From positions 1 through 64,000 of the forward strand of contig CAZDKO010000003.1 in assembly GCA_964506075.1 (NCBI GenBank): a DNA stretch of 64,000 bases. Reading direction: 5' to 3'. A program made the translations under genes and the position numbers. The notes under the pieces are model-generated. The model was not told the DNA's origin. It did not search any database and saw nothing but the letters and a program-made list of their open reading frames with translations. Position 1 is the first letter of the stretch. Each line of letters begins with the position of its first letter. Source of the DNA: CAZDKO01 sp964506075 [NCBI: uncultured bacterium]. GTDB taxonomy: Bacteria > CAZDME01 > JAYEMH01. Shown in pieces: positions 47,675 to 56,535 of the stretch.

Positions 47675-48483
47675 ATAACAAAACGACAACAATTTCGCGG
47701 GGTTTATTATTTAAGGTTTTTTTACGTTCATTTTTTGTCCAGGCAGTTAGAAATTCCGAACGCCTCCTGGGTTTTGGACTGGCTTACATGATGCTTCCGG
47801 TAATTCGCCGTCTTTATAAGGATGGAAACCAAAGAAGGGTAATTATGTGGGAATATCTGAGCTGTTTTAATACCCATCCTTATTTCGCCGCCCCTATTGC
47901 CGGGATACTTATTAAAGAAGAGGAAAAAATTGCCGCCGCCGGAAAGGAAAACAACCGGGAAAAAATAAAGAATTTAAAAATTCAGGTTATGGGCCCGATG
48001 GGTGCTTTGGGAGATACTATTTTCTGGGCAACATTGAGACCTTTATCGGCTTTATTAGGGGTTAGCTTTGTATTTTTATTTTGGGATAGAAATAAATTTT
48101 TAGCTTTGGTGGTTAGTTTACTTTCTTTTTTCTTTATTTACAATTTTTTTAATTTAGCCGTTCGATTTCTGGGGATTTTTAAGGGATATCAGTCCGGTAT
48201 CCAGATGGTTTCAATTGTGAAAAAAATAAACGTGCAAAGATTCATCAGTGTATTAACGGCTGCCGGGGTAGCTATGCTTGGTGTGGTATTAGTTATTCTC
48301 CCTTTTTCTTGCTCTCTGTTCAATATAGGGGAAATAATTAACCTCGGACCGGTATGGAACTTCTTGTTTATAGTGTTTCTTTTTATCTTGATAAATATAC
48401 TTCTTCTGAAAGTTACTCCGGCGAAGATTATTTTAATGTTGATTTTATTCGGAGAATTAATGGTTTTTATTAATGCCGGTTAA
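47665..48483 (+). CDS. PTS mannose-type EIID (membrane)
   Basis: The membrane partner of IIC, 272 residues. Diagnostic parts are 'RSFFVQAVRNSERLLGFG' near the N-terminus, 'FNTHPYFAAPIAGIL', and 'GPMGALGDTIFWATLRPL', the IID signature. Two to four hydrophobic segments are present in the second half. IID occurs only in the mannose-family PTS, so this confirms the class. With IIA, IIB, IIC, HPr and EI all encoded here, the transporter is complete from phosphoenolpyruvate to sugar. Confidence 0.93.
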   Translation: MDIDNKTTTISRGLLFKVFLRSFFVQAVRNSERLLGFGLAYMMLPVIRRLYKDGNQRRVIMWEYLSCFNTHPYFAAPIAGILIKEEEKIAAAGKENNREKIKNLKIQVMGPMGALGDTIFWATLRPLSALLGVSFVFLFWDRNKFLALVVSLLSFFFIYNFFNLAVRFLGIFKGYQSGIQMVSIVKKINVQRFISVLTAAGVAMLGVVLVILPFSCSLFNIGEIINLGPVWNFLFIVFLFILINILLLKVTPAKIILMLILFGELMVFINAG

Positions 48484-48523
48484 GTGAAGTGCCAATCGGA
48501 TATTCTAATATGAATGGTAAAAA

Positions 48524-48793
48524 ATGAAAATAGAAAAGGTTATAATTATTACCAATAAGCTGGGGCTTCATGCCAGGCCAGCCGCTCTTTTTGTCCAGAC
48601 GGCTAATAAATTCGTTTCAGATGTGTATATTGAAAAGAACGGCGAAAGGGTTAACGGGAAAAGTATAATGGGATTAATGATGCTGGCTGCCGAACAGGGC
48701 AGTAAGATAACGATTACGGTTAAAGGCGACGATGCAAAAGAAGCACTAGAGGCTTTGGAAAAACTTTTAACTGATAAGTTTGGAGAGAATTAG
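48524..48793 (+). CDS. ptsH: Phosphocarrier protein HPr
   Basis: An 89-residue HPr. The phosphohistidine is in 'NKLGLHARPAALFVQTA' (about residue 16). The regulatory serine is in 'VNGKSIMGLMMLAA', the site HprK phosphorylates, and is intact. It carries phosphate from EI to the EIIA proteins. The gene ends 10 bp before the start chosen for ptsI. Because both His and Ser sites are present and hprK is 2.4 kb upstream in the same run, a Firmicutes-like control of PTS activity in this LPS-bearing bacterium is plausible. Confidence 0.96.
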   Translation: MKIEKVIIITNKLGLHARPAALFVQTANKFVSDVYIEKNGERVNGKSIMGLMMLAAEQGSKITITVKGDDAKEALEALEKLLTDKFGEN

Positions 48794-48803
48794 GAGGGTA
48801 AAA

Positions 48804-50543
48804 TTGTTAAAGGGGATTGCTGCTTCACCAGGAGTGGCTATAGGTAAAGTTTACCTTTTAGAGAAAAGCAGGGTTTCGTCTGTTCCGCGTTATTCCATTA
48901 AGGAGAAAGATATTCCCGGTGAAATTGCCCGTTTTGAAGAAGCACTGATTAAAACCAGAGAAGAAATAATTAATATTCAAAACAAACTTGCCAGGAAGTT
49001 AGACGGTGTACACGCTGATATTTTTGACGCTCATCTTTTGTTTTTAGAGGATCGGATGTTTATTGAGGAAGTAATCAAAGGGTTAAAAAAGAAAAGAACA
49101 AATGTCGAACAAATTGTAATACAGGTTTTAGAGAAAATTTCCAGTGTTTTCCCTAAAATAGGAGACGAATACCTGAAAGAAAGGGTCAGTGATATTCAGG
49201 ATGTCGGGAACCGGGTATTGAAAAATCTCACCGGTAAAGAAGACCGGGGATTAAGTTCAATAACAGAAGAAGTGATTGTTGTTTCTTATGACCTTTCGCC
49301 TTCAGAGACAGCTCAGATGAATAAGACAAAAATTATCGGTTTTGCCACTGATATCGGGGGGAGAACCTCTCATACTGCCATCATGGCCCGTTCGTTGGAA
49401 ATTCCGGCTGTAGTCGGTCTTCAAAATATTACCTGGCAGGTAAAAGACGGAGATATCATTATAGTCGATGGTACTGCCGGAGAAGTAATTTTAAGGCCGA
49501 CTAAAGAGAAGATAGGACTTTATAAACAGAGAAAAGAAAAAATAATTGTCAAAGAAAAAGAATTATCAAAATTCCGGAAATTGCCGGCCAGCACATTGGA
49601 TGGACGTCAGTTTAGTATGCTGGCTAATATTGAATTTCCGGAGGAGATATCTTCTGCTATGGAACATGGAGCCGAAGGCATAGGACTCTATCGGACTGAA
49701 TTCTTTTATCTTAATCGGGTTGATCTGCCTACCGAAGAAGAACATTTCAAGAATTACCTCAAAGTGGTAGAAAAATTTTCTCCCCTCCCCGTAACTATTC
49801 GAACTCTGGATCTGGGGGGTGATAAATTTTCTTCTCATTTTGCTGTCCCTAAAGAGATGAACCCGTTCATGGGCTGTCGGGCAATACGCTTTTGCCTGGA
49901 GCGGCCAGATATATTTAAGGTTCAACTGCGGGCGATTCTCAGAGCGAGTCAATACGGTAATATTAAAATAATGTTTCCGATGATTTCCGGATTTGAAGAA
50001 TTCCTCCGGGCTAAAGAAGTTTTATCGGAAGTCAAAGAAGATTTAAAAAGAGAAGGTATTCCTTTTGATGAAAATATCAAAGTAGGAATAATGATAGAAA
50101 CTCCGTCAGCGGCTATTACCGCTGATATACTGGCCCAGGGAGCTGATTTTTTCAGTATCGGTACTAATGATTTAATTCAATATGCGCTTGCTGTTGACCG
50201 GGTTAACGAAAGTATTGCCTACCTTTATAATCCCGGACATCCGGCTATTATCCGTCTTTTAAAACAGACGATAGACGCCGCTCATCAAAAAAATATTAAA
50301 GTGGGAATGTGCGGTGAAATGGCGGGAGACCCGCACTTTGCTCCTATTCTGGTAGGTATGGAGTTAGACGAGTTCAGTATGAGTCCGGTCGTTATTCCAG
50401 CCGTAAAAAAAATTATCCGTTCTGTCACTTTAGAAGAAGGTAAAAATATTTTAGAAAGCGTGCTTAAACTTTCTACCGGGAAAGAAGTTTCTTTATTTTT
50501 AAAAGAAAAATTGAAAAAATACAAGCTGGAAAATGGAGATTAA
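48804..50543 (+). CDS. ptsI: Phosphoenolpyruvate-protein phosphotransferase EI
   Basis: Enzyme I of the PTS, about 579 residues. The chosen start is TTG 48804, because AGGAGG (48792-48797) lies 6 bases upstream and the protein begins directly with 'LLKGIAASPGVAIGKVYLL', the family opening. An alternative TTG at 48780 lacks this. The phosphohistidine is in 'GGRTSHTAIMARSLEIPAVVG', and the PEP-binding C-domain includes 'FRTEFFYL'-like 'GLYRTEFFYL', 'FSIGTNDLIQY' and the active-site Cys in 'MCGEMAGD'. It is followed by an isomerase gene that overlaps by 11 bp. Confidence 0.96.
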   Translation: MLKGIAASPGVAIGKVYLLEKSRVSSVPRYSIKEKDIPGEIARFEEALIKTREEIINIQNKLARKLDGVHADIFDAHLLFLEDRMFIEEVIKGLKKKRTNVEQIVIQVLEKISSVFPKIGDEYLKERVSDIQDVGNRVLKNLTGKEDRGLSSITEEVIVVSYDLSPSETAQMNKTKIIGFATDIGGRTSHTAIMARSLEIPAVVGLQNITWQVKDGDIIIVDGTAGEVILRPTKEKIGLYKQRKEKIIVKEKELSKFRKLPASTLDGRQFSMLANIEFPEEISSAMEHGAEGIGLYRTEFFYLNRVDLPTEEEHFKNYLKVVEKFSPLPVTIRTLDLGGDKFSSHFAVPKEMNPFMGCRAIRFCLERPDIFKVQLRAILRASQYGNIKIMFPMISGFEEFLRAKEVLSEVKEDLKREGIPFDENIKVGIMIETPSAAITADILAQGADFFSIGTNDLIQYALAVDRVNESIAYLYNPGHPAIIRLLKQTIDAAHQKNIKVGMCGEMAGDPHFAPILVGMELDEFSMSPVVIPAVKKIIRSVTLEEGKNILESVLKLSTGKEVSLFLKEKLKKYKLENGD

Positions 50544-51603
50544 AAAAATAGACCGTCGCTTAATTGAAACTTTAGATAAAAACAACATGTATGAAACACT
50601 GGTTAATTTTCCGGGACAGTGTCAGCAAGCCTGGTCTTTGGGTAAAATATTTCGTCCCCCCAAGCGATTCCGGAACGTTAATAATATTGTTTTTGCCGGG
50701 ATGGGCGGCTCAGCCATAAGTGGTCTGGTTCTAAAGAGCTATCTTCAGGATAAGATAGATATCCCCGTTGAAGTTGTTCAAAATTATCGTCTTCCTCACT
50801 TTGTTAATAAAGATACTTTACTCTTTATCATTAGTTATTCGGGCAACACTGAAGAGACCCTTGCTGTTTATAAAGAAGCTTACAAAAGAAAAGTTAAAAT
50901 TATCGCTGTAACTTCCGGCGGGGAGCTTGAATTACTCGCCCAGAAACACAATAAACCACTTATTTCGATTCCGGCAGGATTCCCTCCCAGAACAGCTCTG
51001 GGGTATTTACTAATCCCGCCTCTTCTGGTTTTAGAGAAACTGCATTTCATCGGCAAACAGGGAAGTTATATCTCAGATTCAATTGATAATCTTAATGTTT
51101 TAACCGGGCGGTTTTCTATAGAAAATAAAGAGAATAGAGATAATTTAGCTTTAAATATCGCCGGTAAATTATATGGACATATTCCTCTTGTTTACGGAAC
51201 TTTTGATATAACTTCTGCTGTGGCTTATCGGTGGAAGACGCAATTGGCTGAAAACAGCAAAATGCTTGCCTTTAATCATTCATTCCCTGAACTTGACCAT
51301 AATGAAATAGTTGGCTGGCAGGCACAAAATGATTTTTATAAAAATTTTATTATTGTTATTTTGAAAGATAAAGATGACCATAGAAGAAATAAAACCAGAA
51401 TAGAAATTACCGGGTCTTTGCTTAAAGACTGTGCTCATAAGATAGTGGAAATCGATTCAGAAGGTAAATCGTATCTCTCCAGGCTTTTTTCTTTAATCAT
51501 TCTGGGAGATTTTGTCAGTTTTTATCTGGCTTTAATCAATGGGGTAAACCCTACTCCGGTAGAAAAAATAAATTTATTAAAAGAAAAATTGACGCAAGCA
51601 TAA
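50533..51603 (+). CDS. Bifunctional phosphoglucose/phosphomannose isomerase
   Basis: A 356-residue SIS-domain isomerase that interconverts glucose-6-phosphate, mannose-6-phosphate and fructose-6-phosphate. Family signs are 'IVFAGMGGSAISGLVLK' (about residue 50), 'ISYSGNTEETLAVYKEA', and 'LNHSFPELDHNEIVGW'-like 'FNHSFPELDHNEIVGW'. The type is best known from archaea and also occurs in scattered bacteria. It overlaps ptsI by 11 bp, so sugar-6-phosphates delivered by the mannose PTS are the likely substrate: isomerisation feeds glycolysis, or mannose-6-phosphate is kept for GDP-mannose or heptose. The link is inferred from the operon. Confidence 0.92.
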   Translation: MEIKKIDRRLIETLDKNNMYETLVNFPGQCQQAWSLGKIFRPPKRFRNVNNIVFAGMGGSAISGLVLKSYLQDKIDIPVEVVQNYRLPHFVNKDTLLFIISYSGNTEETLAVYKEAYKRKVKIIAVTSGGELELLAQKHNKPLISIPAGFPPRTALGYLLIPPLLVLEKLHFIGKQGSYISDSIDNLNVLTGRFSIENKENRDNLALNIAGKLYGHIPLVYGTFDITSAVAYRWKTQLAENSKMLAFNHSFPELDHNEIVGWQAQNDFYKNFIIVILKDKDDHRRNKTRIEITGSLLKDCAHKIVEIDSEGKSYLSRLFSLIILGDFVSFYLALINGVNPTPVEKINLLKEKLTQA

Positions 51604-51611
51604 TGTGAAAA

Positions 51612-51660
51612 AGCGGAACCTTTAAGAAAATTTATCATCTGGTATTCCGCTGGCTGATAA
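51612..51660 (+). promoter_or_regulatory. Overlapping inverted repeats before the nucleotidyltransferase gene
   Basis: AGCGGAA (51612-51618) is inverted as TTCCGCT (51645-51651). TTATCA (51632-51637) is inverted as TGATAA (51655-51660). The two pairs overlap, so only one hairpin can form at a time. The second includes sequence just before the GGAGGG site. This could be an attenuator-like switch; chance is also possible. Confidence 0.35.
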
Positions 51661-51673
51661 GTGGAGGGATTTT

Positions 51674-52726
51674 GTGAAAGCAATGGTTATGGCGGCGGGA
51701 ATAGGAACAAGACTGCGTCCTTTAACCTATACATCGCCTAAACCAATGTTGCCGGTGGTTAATAAGCCGGTTATTGAACATACGTTAGGACTTTTAGAAA
51801 AAAACAATATTCAGGAAATTGTTATTAATTTACATTATCGGCCGGAGATAATTACAAATTATTTAAAGCGAAGCAATAAGACCCAAGTGAAAATAAATTA
51901 TTCATATGAAAGAAAAATTATGGGAACGGCTGGGGGGGTAAAAAAGGTCGAGGGGCATTTTAAGGAGACTTTTATTATATTAAGCGGTGATGGTGTTACT
52001 GATATCGACTTGGAAAGGGCAGTTGCTTTCCATAGGCGGAAAAAGGCTTTAGCCACGATAGTTCTTTCCGCAGTGAATGCTAAATTTCCTTACGGAGTCG
52101 TTGTAACTAAAGAAAACGGTTTAGTCAACCGCTTCCTTGAAAAACCACAGTGGAAAGACGTATGTACCAATTGGGTTAATACCGGGATCTACATTATGGA
52201 ACCGGAAATTTTTCAATACATTCCCGAATCTTCAGAGTATGATTTTGGCCATCAGCTTTTCCCTAAATTAGTTAAAATGAAAAAGCCGATTTTTGGATAT
52301 AAAGCGCCTGGTTACTGGTGCGATATTGGAGATTTACAGGAATATCGGCGGGTCCATACAGATATTTTAGACGGGAAAGTAGGTTTGGAAATCCCCGGCA
52401 AAAAAATAGGTAAAAATATCTGGGTTGGTAAGGGGACTGTGATTGATAAGAAGGCTAAATTAAAAGGCCCTTTAGTAATTGGTGCAAACTGTTGTATAGA
52501 AAAAAATGCCAGTCTTTCAGAATATACGGTATTGGGTAATCAATCCATAGTGAAAAAAGGGGCCAGACTCTGCCGTTGTATTCTCTGGGATAAAGTTTTT
52601 ATAGCCAGGAATGTAGAGCTTAGCGATTGTATTATTGGTTTATCGGCTAATGTCCAGGAAAGTATCTCTGTTTTTGCCGGTTCAATAATAAATATCAGTA
52701 AACGCCACTCTGGATTCTGTGCTTGA
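51674..52726 (+). CDS. NDP-sugar pyrophosphorylase (mannose-1-phosphate guanylyltransferase-like)
   Basis: A 350-residue nucleotidyltransferase fused to a left-handed beta-helix. Residues 1-235 are the Rossmann-like GT-A domain with the signature 'MAAGIGTRLRPLTYTSPKPM'. 'ILSGDGVTDIDL' provides the Asp that holds the metal. Residues about 250-345 are hexapeptide repeats. The closest known layouts are mannose-1-phosphate guanylyltransferase (GMPP) and glucose-1-phosphate nucleotidyltransferases. It follows the phosphomannose isomerase, so GDP-mannose is a fair guess; ADP- or GDP-heptose is another. It starts at GTG after GGAGGG. Confidence 0.85.
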   Translation: MKAMVMAAGIGTRLRPLTYTSPKPMLPVVNKPVIEHTLGLLEKNNIQEIVINLHYRPEIITNYLKRSNKTQVKINYSYERKIMGTAGGVKKVEGHFKETFIILSGDGVTDIDLERAVAFHRRKKALATIVLSAVNAKFPYGVVVTKENGLVNRFLEKPQWKDVCTNWVNTGIYIMEPEIFQYIPESSEYDFGHQLFPKLVKMKKPIFGYKAPGYWCDIGDLQEYRRVHTDILDGKVGLEIPGKKIGKNIWVGKGTVIDKKAKLKGPLVIGANCCIEKNASLSEYTVLGNQSIVKKGARLCRCILWDKVFIARNVELSDCIIGLSANVQESISVFAGSIINISKRHSGFCA

Positions 52727-52840
52727 TTTTAAAACTGATTGAGCCGGATGATTTTGTAAAGACTTGTCATTAATATCGCGCTTTAAATTTTTTGATTATT
52801 TTAAACCAGTCTGTTAACTTTAGGAAAGGAGAAAGAAGCA

Positions 52841-53998
52841 ATGAAAAGGAATTTTATCTTCACCTCAGAGTCAGTAACCGAAGGGCATCCTGATAAATTA
52901 TGCGATCAAATTTCTGACGGTGTCCTTGATGAAATAATGAAAAATGACCCGATGGGCAGAGTTGCCTGTGAAACTTTTGTGACTATGGGGTTACTTATTG
53001 TCGGTGGAGAAATTACTACTAAGTCTTATGTGGATTTATCCCCTCTGGTCCGTAAAATCATTGAGGAAATAGGATATACCAATCCTGATTTCGGGTTTAG
53101 TTATAAAACCTGCGGGCTGCTCAATGCTATTAGCCGGCAATCGCCAGATATAGCCCAGGGTGTTAACCGTGGAGGTGCCGGTGACCAGGGTTTGATGGTG
53201 GGTTATGCCTGCCGTGAAACGGAAGAACTTATGCCTTTTCCGATTATGATGGCGCATAAGTTAGTAAGAAAGTTAGCCGCCGTACGTAAAAATAAAATAC
53301 TTCCTTATCTTGGTCCGGACGGTAAATCCCAGGTTACGGTAAAATATGAAAATGGCAAACCGGTGAGTGTAACGGATGCGGTTATTTCTTCCCAGCATAC
53401 CCGGGAAATGTCCCCCCCAAAGAAACAGAAGAAGCTTCATGAAGGTATTATAGAAGAAGTAATAAAAAAAATTATTCCCGCTAAGATGCTGGATAAGAAA
53501 ATTCGTTATCATATCAATCCCACCGGTAAATTTGAAATCGGAGGGCCTCAAAGCGATACGGGAATGACCGGTCGGAAGATTATTGTGGATACTTACGGAG
53601 GGATGGCCGCTCATGGGGGAGGGGCTTTTTCGGGGAAAGATCCGACTAAAGTTGACCGTTCGGCTTCTTATATAGCCCGGTATCTGGCTAAAAATATTGT
53701 GGCGGCCCGTTTAGCGGAAAGATGTGAAGTTCAGCTTGCCTATGTTATAGGAGAAGTACAGCCGGTTTCTTTATTTATTAATACATTCCATACCGGTGTG
53801 ATCCCCGAAGATATGATTATGAAAATAATTCGTAAAAATGTAGATTTATCTCCACGTGGTATTATAGAGAAACTTGATTTAAGAAGACCGATTTATCGCC
53901 GGACAGCTTGTTATGGACATTTCGGCCGGACCGAAGATAGTTTTACCTGGGAAATAACTGACCTGGCTCAGATTTTAAGGAAAGAAGCAGGGTTATAA
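52841..53998 (+). CDS. metK: S-adenosylmethionine synthetase MetK
   Basis: Makes S-adenosylmethionine from methionine and ATP. The 385-residue protein shows '[20 protein letters not shown]' at the N-terminus (with the ATP-binding His), '[17 protein letters not shown]', where most enzymes have 'GAGDQG', '[21 protein letters not shown]' in the active-site loop (read in parts), and '[17 protein letters not shown]'. All family blocks are intact. A good AGGAAAGGAG precedes the ATG. The gap of 114 bp upstream shows no recognisable SAM riboswitch. It is followed by ahcY, so SAM synthesis and recycling are paired. Confidence 0.98.
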   Translation: MKRNFIFTSESVTEGHPDKLCDQISDGVLDEIMKNDPMGRVACETFVTMGLLIVGGEITTKSYVDLSPLVRKIIEEIGYTNPDFGFSYKTCGLLNAISRQSPDIAQGVNRGGAGDQGLMVGYACRETEELMPFPIMMAHKLVRKLAAVRKNKILPYLGPDGKSQVTVKYENGKPVSVTDAVISSQHTREMSPPKKQKKLHEGIIEEVIKKIIPAKMLDKKIRYHINPTGKFEIGGPQSDTGMTGRKIIVDTYGGMAAHGGGAFSGKDPTKVDRSASYIARYLAKNIVAARLAERCEVQLAYVIGEVQPVSLFINTFHTGVIPEDMIMKIIRKNVDLSPRGIIEKLDLRRPIYRRTACYGHFGRTEDSFTWEITDLAQILRKEAGL

Positions 53999-54095
53999 TT
54001 TATGCTTTTGGTGAGAGAAAATTTTATCAGGTTATTTAATTCTATACGCAACCTTTAGATAATTGACTAACATCAGAATTGGAAAGGAGAAAAAG

Positions 54096-55352
54096 TTGAA
54101 TTACGATATTGCGGACATAAAATTAGCCAGAGAAGGAAAACTCAGAATTGAGTGGGCGCGGGAATTTATGCCGGTTTTACAGTTGATTAAAAAAAGATTC
54201 GCCGCAGAAAAACCTCTTAAGGGAATGAGAATTTCTGCTTGTCTACATGTTACCACGGAAACGGCCAATTTAATGGAAGTATTAAAGGTTGGGGGTGCAG
54301 AAGTCAGACTTTGTGCTTCTAACCCCTTAAGTACGCAGGATAATGTGGCTGCTTCTTTAGTTAAGGATAACGGCATTCCGGTCTTCGCCATTCATGGAGA
54401 GAATAAAAAGGTTTATTATGAGCACATTCAAAGTGTTCTATCGGTAAAACCACACATTACTATGGATGATGGCGCCGACTTAGTTTCTACTTTACATTCT
54501 GAGAGGAAAAATCTGATTGGAAATATAATCGGTGGAACAGAAGAGACAACTACAGGTGTGATTCGACTTCGTAGTATGGAGAGCCATAAGGTTTTAGGGT
54601 ATCCCATTATAGCTATTAATGATGCCCAGACTAAATATCTTTTTGATAACCGCTACGGAACCGGTCAAAGTACTATTGATGGAATCTTAAGGGCGACTAA
54701 TATTCTTCTGGCCGGATGTAACTTTGTGGTTTGCGGTTATGGCTGGTGCGGTAGAGGTATTGCCCGTCGGGCTCAAGGGATGGGAGCTCAGGTAATTGTT
54801 GTTGAAGTGGATGCTGTCAGAGCACTTGAGGCCGCGATGGATGGATATCAGGTTATGTCTCTGAGTAAAGCGGCTAAAATCGGAGAGGTTTTTGTTACTT
54901 CAACCGGAGATACCAGTATTTTAAGGGAAGAACATTTTAAATTAATGAAAGACGGGGCAATTTTAGCTAATGCGGGACATTTCAATGTAGAAATAGATAT
55001 AAAGGCTCTTGAAAAAACGTCTAAAAGGAAAAGGACTGTTAGAAATTCTATTGAAGAATATACTCTCCGAAGCGGTAAAAGAATTAATTTGCTTGGCGAA
55101 GGACGGTTGATTAATCTGGCTGCGGCTGAGGGACATCCGGCTATGGTTATGGATATGTCTTTTGCCAATCAGGCTTTATCCGTAGAGTATTTAGTTAAAA
55201 ATGCGGATTCTTTAAGTAAGAAAGTATACGCCGTCCCTGTCGAAATTGATAAAAAGGTCGCTTCATTGAAACTGAAAAGTATGGGTATAAAAATAGATAC
55301 CCTGACCAAAGAGCAGGAGAGATATTTAATATCCTGGGAGATGGGGACGTAA
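54096..55352 (+). CDS. ahcY: Adenosylhomocysteinase AhcY
   Basis: Splits S-adenosylhomocysteine to adenosine and homocysteine after methyl transfer. The chosen start is TTG 54096 after AAAGGAG (54083-54089), giving 418 residues; a TTG at 54063 is less likely. '[20 protein letters not shown]' begins the substrate domain, '[11 protein letters not shown]' and 'DDGADLV' form part of the active site, and '[20 protein letters not shown]' is the NAD-binding fold. '[10 protein letters not shown]' is the family signature. It is usual for metK and ahcY to sit together. The stop codon lies inside a short GGGGAC/GTCCCC hairpin. Confidence 0.97.
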   Translation: MNYDIADIKLAREGKLRIEWAREFMPVLQLIKKRFAAEKPLKGMRISACLHVTTETANLMEVLKVGGAEVRLCASNPLSTQDNVAASLVKDNGIPVFAIHGENKKVYYEHIQSVLSVKPHITMDDGADLVSTLHSERKNLIGNIIGGTEETTTGVIRLRSMESHKVLGYPIIAINDAQTKYLFDNRYGTGQSTIDGILRATNILLAGCNFVVCGYGWCGRGIARRAQGMGAQVIVVEVDAVRALEAAMDGYQVMSLSKAAKIGEVFVTSTGDTSILREEHFKLMKDGAILANAGHFNVEIDIKALEKTSKRKRTVRNSIEEYTLRSGKRINLLGEGRLINLAAAEGHPAMVMDMSFANQALSVEYLVKNADSLSKKVYAVPVEIDKKVASLKLKSMGIKIDTLTKEQERYLISWEMGT

Positions 55353-55401
55353 AATCAGTGTCCCCCATAGTTTTTTGTTAATACAAAACTAAGCACGGGG
55401 G
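55342..55401. terminator. Paired hairpins between convergent ahcY and lptG
   Basis: GGGGAC (55343-55348) and GTCCCC (55360-55365) form one stem across the ahcY stop. TAGTTTT (55368-55374) with AAAACTA (55385-55391), flanked by CCCCC (55362-55366) and GGGGG (55397-55401), form a second stem. The two share the C-run, so they are alternatives. With T-rich loop arms on both strands this is a candidate bidirectional terminator for the convergent genes. Confidence 0.5.
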
Positions 55402-55458
55402 CAGGCAGAGAGTCGGGTATCAAAGTTTAAGGCATAAGCGTTAGACGGGTGATAAATT

Positions 55459-56535
55459 TTATTGGGGAGTGCGTTTTAAAAGTAAAAGACCGATCCCGCC
55501 AAAAATGATATTGGCCGACCAGGCGGAGAGAAAAGGCGGAAATCCTCTTTGTTTCCCTAAAGCCAGCGCCAGGGATATACAGGCGTAATAGAAAAGGCAT
55601 AAGGTCAGAGAAATTCCGACACTATAAAGAAGTCCGCCACGGTTAATTTGTAGAGAAAAAGGGATCCCCAGTAAAATTATAAAGAAGCTGATCAAAGGAA
55701 AAGCCAGACGGTACTGTATTTCAACCAGTTCCTGATGAGGATGAAAACCGTTCTCTTTTAAATATTTAGTGTATTTTGCCAGGGTGAAAAAACTCATTGT
55801 TTCTAATTTTTTCTGTTGTCTGAGAAAATCAGCCGGCGTTTCCCGATAATATATCTTTTTTTCTTTAAATACTTCTTCCTTATCTAATCGTTCCTGCTCA
55901 TTAAAATATCGGATGATTCCATTTTGGAAAGTCCAGATATTATCTTTCCAGAAGCCTTTCTCAGCGTCTATTCTAAATTTAATAGTTCGGTTAGGATAGT
56001 ATTCTAATACGAGTATTCCTTCTATGGTTTTTTCCGGGTAATTAAAGGTTTTAAGATAATAAAATTTACGTTCAGAACCATAAAATGTTACGTTATGGAA
56101 AATTTTAGAGAGTTTCGGTTGGGTCCAGTTGTCTTCTTTAAGGGTGTCTAACTTAGAAAAACTGTTGGGAACAATAGTTTCATTAATGAGAAAGACGCAG
56201 AATGAAAAAACTAGGGCTAATTTCATGATTGGAAGGATAAGATTATATAGACTGACCCCGCATGCTTTTAGAGCGGTGATTTCATTAGTGCGACTCATAT
56301 ATCCCAGAACAAATAAGGTGCTCAGTAAAAGCGCTACAGGGATAATCCGGACCAGAATGGGAGGGATAAATAAAAAATAATAAGACAATATGATTTTAAA
56401 ATTAGCTTTGGCCGTAATGAAATCATCCAGATGCTCAAACAGATCAATTATTTCGTATAGGAATATAAAAACTAATATAAAAAAAACACTCCAGGTTATG
56501 AATCGTCTGGTTATATAGCGATGTATAATTGTCAT
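55459..56535 (-). CDS. lptG: LptF/LptG family LPS export permease (LptG-like)
   Basis: A 358-residue inner-membrane permease with six membrane helices in two groups of three (about residues 12-110 and 265-355) around a periplasmic jellyroll domain (about 125-250). It belongs to YjgP/YjgQ. Typical features are 'RFITWSVFFILVFIFLYEI' near the start, 'SRTNEITALKACGVSLYNLI' at the coupling helix, and 'YRLAFPLISFFIILLGIPFSL' before the last helices. It works with LptB and the other permease to extract LPS. It starts at ATG overlapping the stop of the upstream permease by one base. LptF/LptG naming is by order only. Confidence 0.92.
   Translation of the reverse strand: MTIIHRYITRRFITWSVFFILVFIFLYEIIDLFEHLDDFITAKANFKIILSYYFLFIPPILVRIIPVALLLSTLFVLGYMSRTNEITALKACGVSLYNLILPIMKLALVFSFCVFLINETIVPNSFSKLDTLKEDNWTQPKLSKIFHNVTFYGSERKFYYLKTFNYPEKTIEGILVLEYYPNRTIKFRIDAEKGFWKDNIWTFQNGIIRYFNEQERLDKEEVFKEKKIYYRETPADFLRQQKKLETMSFFTLAKYTKYLKENGFHPHQELVEIQYRLAFPLISFFIILLGIPFSLQINRGGLLYSVGISLTLCLFYYACISLALALGKQRGFPPFLSAWSANIIFGGIGLLLLKRTPQ

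Noticed and set aside
52727-52840. Possible SAM riboswitch before metK
   Set aside because: The 114-bp leader lacks the conserved blocks of the SAM-I family, and no terminator hairpin is visible. Only a covariance search could detect a divergent class.
53999-54095. Possible SAH riboswitch before ahcY
   Set aside because: No SAH riboswitch consensus is recognised in about 97 bp, and no paired stems stand out.
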